64,000 nt of DNA from Pyrrhosoma nymphula (lineage: Eukaryota; Arthropoda; Insecta; Odonata; Coenagrionidae), in NCBI GenBank assembly GCA_963573305.1, contig OY754327.1, positions 182,040,386 to 182,104,385 on the forward strand, read 5' to 3'. Below the pieces are notes generated by a model. The model did not search any database. It had not been told where the DNA came from and saw nothing but the letters and a program-made list of their open reading frames with translations. Below, one piece after another: positions 13,401 to 25,400 of the stretch. How positions within the stretch are numbered: position 1 is the first letter of the stretch; every line of letters starts with the position of its first letter. A program made the position numbers and the translations under genes.

Positions 13401-16400
13401 GATGCGCGGAACGGAAAATAACGGATCCGTGCATTTGCATCTATAACTAAAATACTAATGCATTAAATAATATGAAACTTCGTATAGCTGTTAGGAAAGA
13501 TCTTTTCTACAATATTTGTAAAGAATATTTCGATAACTTGATCCGTGTTGTTATTACGAAGCCGTAAATGCGATGCATCCGTCCGGTACCCGGGAAAATG
13601 CGCTAAAATTTGTCGCATCAATAACCATCAATAAACGCAGAAAGAAACAAGCTTTAATTTGATGTACTTCATTTTAAAATCGATTGATCCATCTCTGAGA
13701 TATTAGCCTTCAAACTCGGGTGACGGAATTTTGCAACGGACAGATTCGTGTAAGAGGCGCACCCTCATTTTCGGCTGCGATTTCTGGGAAAAAAGGTGCG
13801 CCTCTTACACGAGTTTATACGGTATACTATATGTTGATTTGTTTGAAATAATTAGTGGTTATCCTCATTCATTCTATTGTCCTAATCCGTAGTTACCCTT
13901 CGTTCTTTCTGCTTGGCTTTTAAGTGACAATGGCATTCCAGTGTCCAAGCATTATTCAGTTATCTTCTTCTTTCACGTTTTTTTAATTCCGAGATATTTT
14001 TCACAGAGTGCTGCAATTTATTTATATTCATCATAGGCATATAGACTTCTACAGCTTCTTTGTCTGCCAGCTTAGTTGCTATCTTAACTATGACTATCCT
14101 TTTTTCACACTGGAGGAAGCTTTTAACGTGCATTCTAGTGCTCTTCTTAAGCATAATTCCTACTGCATATATGATGCATATTAAATGATCCAGTGTGTAT
14201 GATCCTGTTGCTTCCTTTCAAAAAGTCTTCCACTTCAGACTACTTAATCTCACTGACTTCCAAATGTCAAGGCCCACCCTCCACTTCTCTGTTTTCAGAA
14301 TTTTCAGTCTTCCGCTGGTATGAAGTGGTGTGAGGAGTATTATGACCTTGATTTCTCGTGCTTAAAATGCTAAGGTTTAATGTATGCTTGTGTGATTGTT
14401 TGTATGCATATTTTATGCTTTAGATGCACTCAATGATGACATCTATCACATGTAAATGTGCCAAGGATGAGTAAATAAATAAAAATAAAATACATTCCAT
14501 GTTACAATTCTAAATTGACCATCAGGCTTAGGTGATATACTCCCTATCTGGTTATCTGATTGGAGAACTATTTATTCAATTGAATATTTTACTGTAGGAA
14601 GTTCCGTTACATCTTCGCTTGACGAAAAATTTAAAAAAAAGTGTTGGTTACAGGAAGTTCCTTGGGATTGTAATGTGGTGGTTCTCCTTGTTATCTACAT
14701 GTAAAAGCAACAAAATATCGCAAAGTTACAGGCAAGGATTTTGTAGGCATTCCTGAAGTATGAACGTGACCGGAAAAAATTTTTTTGTGATACTAAATTT
14801 TCAGCTTCTATTATTTTAAAAAATTTCAAGTACTGTGCAGAAGTAAACTTAAGTACAATTAATGGCCTACGAAAAGGGAGCTATGTGAAGTAAAATACAT
14901 TCCTCCTGTTCCACCTAAGTCCAAGCATTCACCTATGGTACAGTGCCCAATACGATTAGAAATTTTCCCCCGGCCGCAGTCTTTGAAATACGATCGAGTA
15001 CTTAGTGTTGATGGACGTCATAATTAAAGCATTTCTGCATAATCTTCGCGTATATACTGTTCATTTTGTACATAAAAATTCCATTAAGAAACATCAACTT
15101 TAACGATTTATACATAAACAGCATTGATCGTGAGGTTGTGTAGTCATTATATAACCAGAACTGCGATGATTTTTATATCATGGGCGTAAAGATAGAGGAG
15201 ATGCTTACATTGAAGGATATCTTTTTTATCTCGCCTTCAAGTTTCGGTCCCAGCTGGAGAGGGGGTTTGCAGGTTGAGATATGCAGGGGGCTGAGGTGTA
15301 GTGCTAGTGGTCATAACCAAATGGTTAATTTTGGATTTATGTTTAATAAAACATTCAATACCAACCTCCTTCATGTATTTCACTAGAATGCACATTTTTA
15401 TCACAATATGGTGTGCATGCATTAATCATGTTTTTATCTTATTCTTGCACTTTCTTTAAATTACCCGTTACGATAGAATGGATATTTTAACCTGGAAAAA
15501 TGAAAATTTTGGCTTGGAAAACCTGGAAAAGTACTGGAATTTCATAATTTCTGGTCTGTAGCAACCCTACTATGTATTAACTTCTGACTTTTAGTTTTGT
15601 TTTTGGAAAGTGCTTTTTATCAATGTCATCTTTTGGTTGAGGGAAATATTTCTCTTGTAAATGTTATTCATAATGATTATTTACTTATTTTCAGCAATAT
15701 TTAGAATAATTTCAGCTGTGATGTTGTTTGGAAATATGAAATTCAAGCAAGAGCGCAACTCTGATCAGGCTATCTTGCCAGACAACACTGTGGCTCAGAA
15801 GGTTGCTCACCTCCTAGGTTTGAGTGTTTTAGAAATGACCAAAGCTTTCCTTCGTCCACGTATCAAAGTTGGGAGGGATTATGTAACAAAGGCACAGACT
15901 AGAGAGCAGGTAAGGCTTGATTGAAATGTGAGAAAAGTGTATTTAATTTGGAAAGCAGCATGTTTTCAGAAAATAAAACTATTCAAGGATTTTTCCTCTC
16001 CCAATAAAGTCTTACTGAATTGTCAAGTAAGTTGACTTCATGGTCAAACTTTGTGATATTTTTTGCTTATTGTGTCATGATTGCACAAGAATCAACATAT
16101 TGTTTAATCCTGCTTGTATTTATTCTGTTCTTATGAATTTATGGACATTTTGCTTGCAGGATTTTATTATTATTGTTGGTCTGAAGGAAGTTTCTGATGT
16201 CATAAGTATTTCTTCTTTCGTTTTCAGAAGGGTTCCATAAATAAGAGAGCATTTCAATCAAAGAATGTTTTCCATTTAATTAATCAACTTATTGAATGAA
16301 ATCTTTCATGAATGTGAATGGGATTCATTGTTTTGTTCATGAGTTTGACCATTGATAATATAAAATGACATGCTATTCAAAATTAGGTGTTAGCTTCCTT

Positions 16401-19400
16401 ATTTCTGGTAATAAATTGGGTTTATTTCCTTTTGTATTGGCTATCAAGGAGTCAAAAATTCATGTTTGGTATATAAACTTAAATCATATGTGCTTTCAAG
16501 TAATTAAAATGTTAATATAAAAACATGTGCATGAAGAAGAGTACTTTTGAAATCCATTTGTTGCATGGAGTAGTTACGTGAGTTCTCTGATGTGTTTTCC
16601 AGGTTGAATTTGCAGTGGAAGCTATTTCAAAGGCATGTTACGAACGGATGTTCAGGTGGCTAGTCAATCGTATCAACAGATCATTGGATAGAACCAAGCG
16701 ACAAGGAGCATCTTTTATTGGAATTCTTGATATGGCTGGGTTTGAAATATTTGAAGTGAGTATCAAGGGTTATTGCCTGCTCATAGTAGCATTTTAGAAA
16801 TATTATAATTTCTCCATGTATACAATTTAATTTTTCAAGTGCTCTATAGGAGTGTAAGTTGTGGGAAAGTGTATTTTTCCGCTTAGGAAAATTAATCATG
16901 AAGCCATGCAGTATCAAGTGCACAGAATTTTTTCCCATTGTATTTTACCTTTTCAATTTCAGAAAAAACTACTAATCCCACATTTATTAGTGCCGCTGAT
17001 TGATGATTCAGGGTGTTCAGAATATTTCTAAAATTTAGTCACCAATGACAAGCAATGATGCTTAATGTTAATGGGGGGCAACACTGGAAAAAATAAATTT
17101 CTGAATTAACCAGTTAACTTGGCTAACAATTTTGGCAATCTGGATTTACTATGGAAATAGATTTTTATAAAACACGATTAAGTTTTTTTCTAATGCATTA
17201 GTTTGTGACTGAAGCATCTTACTCCCATCAGTATTGGCAAGCAAAGAAACTTTTGCTGTTTCGACTACTGTGTTTATTCTCCTCTGAAGGAGTGAGTTTT
17301 TCTTGGAAAAATGCCTTTTAGATCATTATTTCATACCAATTAAAAATGTATGATTATGGTCCCTATTCCCTTTCTAACGATCTTTTGAAAATCATAAGTT
17401 GTTATATTTTTACCTCTTATTAGAAAATTAGAATTTTTTCAGCTCGTCTTCCTTACGAAATTCTATTTTTGTTTTGGACCTTATCATTGTGAACTAAGAT
17501 TGTGTTGTTCATTTATCTTTTTTCCATAAATTTATAATAATTAAATTTAGTATGAATACAATCACCCATATTTTTAGATTGCGCTATAGTATACTTTATT
17601 TATATTTGATTTGATTATTTTTTTAGTTATTTATTAAAATGTATTAATTAATTTTAATTTAATAGTAATTATGATTATTTTAGTATAAATTTGTTATTTA
17701 ATAAAAATTTATTTGTAAATTATAATTAGAGAACTCAGCAAATATTATGTTTGCCTGTTGATCAAAAACATGTCTTTTCGTTTATTTGGTAAGTCTGGCT
17801 TGCCCAGTGAAAATTCAACAGCCACGGTATATTGACCGTGCAAAGGTAGCTTAATCATTAGACTTTTAACCCATTCGCATCCATCCCCTGGGATTTAAAT
17901 CGACCCCAAACACCACGTATAATAATTTTGCAAGAAGAAAAAGAATTTTCTAAGGTGATTTACAATGGAAAACATTTTCTAAATAGCCACCAGATGGCAG
18001 CTACAAACAGGTACACTCTCAGGCCAAAAAGTTACAAAAAAACTCGTAAGATGGCAGCAGGATCAACTGACAAATAACACTACGCATTCTGCGTACCAGT
18101 ACGCTTGGGGTGTTTGTGGCCAGCTTGAGGCCGCGTACCAGTACGCTTATGGATACGAATGGGTTAATAGGAGGCTGGAATGAAAGGTTTAACAAAACAT
18201 ACCGGAATCGGAGAAAGATATATCAAGGACTTTGGGTCCTGTAGAGGTGTTAGGCGTTCATTGATCCTATTCTATAATGTTTTTATCTGATGGAGACATG
18301 AAGTATGATGTAGATTTAGAATGTCTCAGCTTTGGAAAATATAGTTTGAAACATGTTCATTTAAGCTTAAAATGAGAAGTAAAGGACATTTTAAAAATAA
18401 TAATATTTTTATTTTCTAAAGACTATACATATGTGATGCAGGTATAAGAGTCGTCAAGAGAATGCATCGTGCAATGTGGTTACAAATGCTGCTTTGCATT
18501 AACGATGTCTAAAATGAAATATTATTTTGTACCCGTTAACACTCGCGCTTCACATTTGTGCTCTCCAAAACTTCATGGTATTTCGTAAATATTCACGGTG
18601 ACCGCTGAACCCGATATGGAAGGCATCAGAAACTTCAGTATCCAGACCGCACTTCAAAGTGATGTGCGCATTATAGTCTATTTTTTTTGTCCTTTTTTGT
18701 TTTACCAAAAGATATTTTTAAAATTTTTGACTTTTAAAAAAAATTAATCAACCTAAAACTACTTGTTGAACATCATCTTTTTCATGAAGGAAAAGTTGCA
18801 AAATTTTCACCTTTCCGATGTTGATCATCCATCTTGTTTGATAAGATGTGCACTACAAATAAAAGTTTATGTATTCTAGTTATACTCTTGCGTCATGACT
18901 GTTCTGCGAAATACATGCTGGTCTTTTCTAAAAATAATTAAAGGAGTAATAGCCCCAAAACAAAACAAATTAATTAAAAATTAAACTCTTGTTAGAGCTT
19001 GGCATAATGTTGATGTTGCCAAAAGTTTATAAAAAACTTAGATTGTCTTCTTATTATGAAAAATTATATTCAAAACCTTGCCATAAGATCGACACAAATT
19101 GGGGTCACAGTTCAAAGCTTCAGTTTGCTCTAACTTAGAATCTTGAGATGCTCTATCTTTAAAATTGATCAATAATTAGGGATAATATTTTACGAAGTAT
19201 CTTTTTGTATCAAAAATCATAAGAATCAAAGATGGTTTTGCCATGGCCATGACTCAGTTTCTGTGGAATCACCGTTTATAATGGTACTCATACAGTTTCA
19301 AATCGTTCTACAGAATCTTGGGAATGTATTATTTCTTATAGCATTATTCCTTACACAGTTTTATGCTTCGATTTGCACTTCCAATTAGTGCTTAAATTTC

Positions 19401-22400
19401 CTGGAATGAATGAAGGGCGTTAATGGTGTGCCTTAATCTAGAATCACAAATGCTATTTATTAAGTTCACAATTTATTATTTAACCAGTTAACTTTAATAC
19501 AACTTTTTCAGATCTGTCAGACTAATAGAGTGAATTTTAAGTTGGGTCAATATACATTTTATTTTACCTGAAAAATATTTGAGATCACTTGCAGCACTTA
19601 TTCTTAGTACAGTATGTGATATACATTAGTGTAAATAATAAGGTAAACAAACATTGGAATTATAGGATTTTGTTTATGAAGTAATCATTCAGAAATTGAT
19701 AGTACTTAAAAATTGTGGTACGTATAATTTGCAGTAGATGACATTTTGGTGCAGGGTTTTACTCTATAACATTTAACACATTCAATGCGGAGCACGTCAA
19801 TAGACATGCCCCTGGCTACTCCGACTGGCGGAGCACGTCAATTGACGTGGTCGTTCCCTTGCGAAGTGCTTGCACTTTTTTTAAGCCGATTTTGACGACT
19901 TTCATGAAATTTGGGCCCGCATTGAATGTGTTAATATAAGATGAGGATTAAATCTGTGCATTTAAGGGGTAAGGAAAACTATACCATAGTTACATTGGCC
20001 ATGTGCCTGGTAATTATTTATTATGGTATAGTTTTAATGTGTTTGGATTACTGCAGGGAGTTAATACTTTTCTCATTTATTTTTTTTAGCTTTCCAATTG
20101 CATTTTTCTTTTGCAACCTTTTTGTCTTCTTTGTCCAATTAATATTCAAAGCATTAAGCTGAAGTTTTATGTAAGAAAAGTTAAGAAGTAGTAGATATAA
20201 TATTTTTAGTGTGCAGAATCAATTCTTTGAGTTGAAATTATTAACTTGTGAAATTAAAATGTTTTTCTTTCAAGCACTGCAATACATTCTGAAGTTTAAA
20301 ACTTTATTTTCAATTTTATAATTAAGATTTCATAGATAATTACCTTTCTTTATTTTGTTTTTGCGTACTAAATAAGAATTGTCTTTTTATTTCAGCTCAA
20401 CTCTTTTGAGCAGTTATGCATAAATTACACAAATGAAAAGTTGCAGCAGCTCTTCAATCACACCATGTTTATTCTCGAGCAAGAAGAATACCAACGAGAA
20501 GGCATTGAGTGGAAGTTTATTGATTTCGGCCTAGATCTCCAGCCAACAATTGACCTCATAGACAAGGTAAGTGACTTTTTAAAATTTTGTATGCTCAAAT
20601 ATTTTATGTTGATGTAATTACTACAAACATCTTGATGAAGGATTTGCTGCCGATCAGCTACCATTTTTCTACAATGTAGTCTTCCTCTGATTACAATTCA
20701 GTTTATGAAGCCTTACTATTGGAAATAAGTTTTGAATGGCATAGAACACCTTACTTACACCATAATGATGAGGTTAACAGTTGTTACTCCAAAAGGAGTA
20801 AAAAGTGCAAATATTTCAATTACTTTTGGAGAGTCTTTAGTAAATGAATTCATCGAAATAGGTCTTCATGTGAATTGTGTTATATGACACCACAACAGCC
20901 TCTGCTCAAGGTTTGTGTACGAAGCTGCTGACCGCTCACTCGTCCATTCTGGAAAATTATCCACTATGAGGATACTTAAATGCTTGTACGAAAGTTCGTT
21001 TCATGATACGACAAATGCTTTGATCCTGAGAGAAAATTACGCTCTCTTCTAAAATTTCGAAAGGAATATTATAGATTCACTTTTGTATCATTAATCGGCA
21101 CATGATAGAATGACTAGCTTGACTAAATTCAAGAGCGTGATTCACTCATGGCTAGCCTTACATGCTTTGTATTCTGTTGGTGAGTTCTTCACACATAATA
21201 CTTGCAATATTGTATTTTAACATGCAGCTGATAAACTGTAATTATGTGTACTTTTTCTTGTATATTTATGTACACTTGAACTTTTTCCTGATGACGTCTG
21301 TGTATTTTCTGAACACTTTTGACCAATAAAACTTATTATTATTATTTAAATTTCAAGGCTGGAAGTTGGAAAACAAAAAAGAAAAAAAATTCCCAAAACA
21401 GTATTTTCGGGAAAGACCTTTTCTGTCGCTAACTTTGGGAAGGCCAAAAAATTTGGGAATTCCGAAATTTTCAGGATCCCGCTCATCCCTAATTATAACA
21501 CAAGGCCCCGTAAAATTACGTCCACCACGACTGAGATCTCGAGACTCGTTTTTCGAGCATATCGAGATCGAGCGAGATTCGAGCTGTGCTTTTATCTCGC
21601 TCGAATCTCGAAAAGTCAAGACTCGCACAGCCCTAATGAATTGTAATTTGCCCACATTGCACAATCCAAAAGTGTTATATGAATCTTGTCAATTGAACTG
21701 AATTGTCAGAAGCATGATATAAAAGTTATGTAAAGTAGCAATATTATTTGATAATTTTCTTTTACCATCTATACTATATAGTCACTACAAGCTATGGTTT
21801 GTTTCTCCTTTAAGGCATTGCGAGTCAGGATCTAACCTGCTACCAATATTCATGATCAGTGTGTTGATCAAATGATAAAAGTAATTGCCTTTTTTATCGT
21901 CTATGAAGGATTGTCTCTTTCCTATAGCAGTTAACTCTTTCTTGTCTTTCATTAGCCAATGGGAATAATGGCTCTGTTGGATGAAGAATGCTGGTTCCCT
22001 AAAGCCACGGATAAAACTTTTGTGGAAAAGCTTGTTGGTGCTCACAGTGTTCATCCCAAGTTCATGAAGACTGACTTCAGGGGAGTTGCTGATTTTGCTA
22101 TAATTCATTATGCTGGGAAAGTAAGTTATTGCTTTTGGTAAGGCTATTTTTGTAAACCAGTTATCTTAAGTTCCCATTAATGAAATTGTTCTTATTCCTG
22201 AATGGTTTGTTAAGTATTAATTTCTCTTACCAAAAAGGCAAGGATCTATACAAAGTTGGTAAATTTGAACTGAGACAATGATGCATGAATCATGAAATAA
22301 TGTTAGTAAGTATCAGAGATAAAGTGAATCAATGGTTTAATTGGATGTCTTGAAATAAAATAAATCATCTCTAAATGTTTTCCACAGTCAATATATTTTT

Positions 22401-25400
22401 TCTACTAATAGTAGTAGTGGTTTACTAGAGATACATGTTCTTCATTTTTTGTGACACTTTGGTATTTGAGTACTCCATATTTGACTCATTATTATGCTGC
22501 CATCTAATTTGAATTGATCCTAATATTGAGGTAACTGAACAAATTTCATCATCATTATTAGTGATAATGGTATATATTTTAATGCGCCATCAACTTGAGT
22601 GTTATTAGTGCCACTTTTTGTTTGTGAAGAATAAGTATTTGCAATTTGATGTCATATAAGTAATTGACAATTGACGTTCAAGTAGTTGTCGCTACAAGTA
22701 ATTGACTAATTAAAAAAAATTCTCTTGAAAATGTGAATGTTATTATCAGAATTTATTAAATTTATTTGTTAGTGGGTTATACCAGTGATTTTGAATTTAA
22801 TGTGATGAAAATAACTAACATACTTCACTGCTACAATTCTTTTATTTAACTTGCAATTGCTTTTGTAGTCTTTGAGTATTCTTAAAGTCTTTTCTTTTCT
22901 TTGTACACCAATAGGTTGATTACTCTGCTGCAAAGTGGCTGATGAAAAACATGGACCCTCTCAATGAAAATGTAGTGTCACTGCTTCAAAGTTCTCAGGA
23001 CCCATTTGTCGTCCACATATGGAAAGATGGTATGCTATGATTTAAAATTCTGTATTGATTGGGTGTTTGTGGTTGTCACCTCAGTAATTTTAGAATCACA
23101 TTAATTTGTTGCTGTTGCTTCTTAGTCTATTTGTGTCATGTCTAGAATTTCAAAATTCATCCTTAATATTTCACAATTGTGGAATGGTGTACTTATATCT
23201 GGAACATTCATTTTATTCAGAATACTGCAAATGCATGGATGTAATTATTATGTTGCTTTGAAAAATTGAGTTTCTCATAACCTTTGCACTTAACAATTAT
23301 ATACTGGGAAAAAAAATTGGAAGAGCAGGGTAATACAGCCTGATTTAGTTATTTAGATAAAAACATCTTAATGCTCAAAATTTTGTGATTGAATGCTTTG
23401 TATGTTCTGGGAGCTAGCTACTTGAAATTCACTAATAAGTAGGTGATCTAGTGTTAATTTTTCTATTTGAAATCCTCTTTGTTATGAAAGTTATTTGGGT
23501 TGGTGGAATTCAGTACCATTTTCAATTTATCTTGATATTATAGCGTTTAAGATTTATTTGAAAACAGGCTTGCCATTGAGTGGCGCTTTGAGATTGGTGT
23601 CTTGAGGACTCCCCCTCAAAGTAAATTTCTTGGCCTTATTATAAGATTTTAGTGTTCATATTTGAGAAATTTGGTGTAATAATTACATGTCTATATTTCT
23701 TGCTGTTTCCTAATTTGAAGAACATTTAGATGTCATGAGATGCATCCTTACCTTTTTAGTGAGTGTTGGTTTTAATTTTGTGTAATACTGTTGACCCTTG
23801 CTTATCTGGACTATGTGAAACGAGAGGCTGTCCAGATTTAGCCAAGTACTGATTATCCAGGGATTTCTCAAAATGAACACTTTTTTAATGTACCCTCTAT
23901 CACCAATAGCTTCTAATCACTATCCATGAATTTGGAGGTTCTCCTGAGTAAAAATGGTGCCTTAAATATGATATTCTTGCATAAATGAAATATATCATAT
24001 GATTTCCTCAGTAACTAAAGGCAAATATTAAAATTTTAAATGTGTTGTTTCAAAAAAATGGTAATTTGTTCATTGTTATCATTAACCCATTAATGCCCAT
24101 TGGCAACCTGTTGCCAAATATTTTCCACGTTTTTAAAAATTCCATTCTCCACCAATATGTGTCGTACACTCCTAATTCTTTCTTTTCTATACTCTCTACC
24201 CTTTCCTTTGTCGAGCACGTTCGTGGTTTTACCCTGCCATAAAATCTAACAGTACATATGGAGGAGAGTCTGTGAAGGGTACACAGGTGGTCATTTTCGA
24301 GCTTGACATTGAAGTGTTCACTAGTGCTTCTCGTGATAAATTCTGCATATTTCTGAATACTGTTATTGTATGCGCATACGTAACATATGTGTAATTCTAC
24401 TTGGAAAAAATTTCACTTTTCGTGTATTGTACTTGTGATTTATACCCTGTGGAACTTTGCTGGCAACTGAAGTTGCCACTGGGCATTCGCCGTGTCTTTT
24501 GGCGGCTAGTGTAATTTTCGCTGGTGACATTTATTCTGTCACCACTAATTGAAATGCAAGTAACGCACCGTCTTATGATGACTTTTAATGGGAGAATTAC
24601 TTAGTCGGGTTGGTTTTAAATTTTTCTAATTAACGCACTAGGTCTTCTCAGACGTATTCAGTGAACGAGCTCATTGAATTGCTGGAAAACTCTGACAAAG
24701 ATTTGGGCCACAAGGCAATTTTATTTACACCACCTTTGGAAGGGCCAGATGTCATCACCGATGAATATTCCGATGTGTCCGATAGTGAGGTGACAGGCTA
24801 CCCAACGCACCTTCCACAGGTGATTTTGGCTAATGAGGCAGTAACGGAGGATTCTTGCAATCTAAAAGAAAAGGACAATGGCACATCTACTTCATTCGAT
24901 GAGCCCAAATGTCCGAAAAGACGTAGGAAAATCGTGCTCTCTTTGAAGAGAGTCCTCTGAAGCATAACCCAAAGAAGAGACGTATTCATTTCTCTTCTCC
25001 CAGTGCTGGGGCCCACTGCAGAAGACTTTTTCGGTTTGTCCGTGAATAATGCTTTTGATTCCTTTTCCGTGTTCTTCAGCCCTGATATTTTCGATCTGTT
25101 GCTGCAACAATCTTGCATTTATGCAGGGTCGAAGGGTTTGCACAATTATGATATCAGTCGAGAGGAGATGTACTGTGCTGTGGGTATTTTGCTTTGGTCG
25201 GGTTATCATACGTTACCCAATAAAAGACTATATTGGAGTAAAGAGAGTGATTGTGGAGTAGAAATCGTTCAAAACGACATGGCCAGGAATAGATTTGAAA
25301 TGATTCTTCACTTAGTAGAAACTAGAAAGTACCTACACTTAGCTGACAATGCAATGATAGATGAGTCCGACCGGCTGTTCAAAATTTGGCCATATTTTGA

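Larger units (their letters stand above)
12114..15568. mobile_element. Unclassified DNA transposon, non-coding, with inverted ends
   Basis: The left end reads AGGGTTGCTACAGACC and the right end GGTCTGTAGCAACCCT, an exact 16-bp inverted repeat. Both sides also carry AACCTGGAAAAGT-type motifs just inside (12138 and 15520). Flanking ACTATTC and ACTATGT are a possible decayed 7-bp duplication. I find no transposase. It encloses the element at 12803-13824 and perhaps a retroposon tail near 14395-14495. Confidence 0.6.
11359..15694 (+). other. Intron 3 (4.3 kb) with two nested DNA elements
   Basis: Nearly all of it is the element 12114-15568, with a second element (12803-13824) inside. The remaining ends, 11359-12113 and 15569-15694, look plain. 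No exon-like frame is seen. Confidence 0.8.
16756..20395 (+). other. Intron 5 (3.6 kb) with NUMT and two TTAA-type MITEs
   Basis: It holds the 16S rRNA nuclear copy (about 17595-18205), its piggyBac-type insertion (17870-18163) and another TTAA-flanked element (19777-19930). The stretch 18490-19400 weakly resembles 47540-48000, suggesting an old dispersed repeat. The rest is plain AT-rich sequence. Confidence 0.75.
20567..21955 (+). other. Intron 6 (1.4 kb) with retroposon tail and hAT-end fragments
   Basis: It carries a TTA-repeat tail at about 21334-21346 and two TAGGG-type terminal fragments (21366-21635). 20567-21180 shows nothing I can name. Confidence 0.7.

Noticed and set aside
17820..17865. 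A functional mitochondrial rRNA gene or an organelle contig
   Set aside because: It is flanked by nuclear myosin exons, interrupted by a transposon and carries changes at invariant 16S positions.
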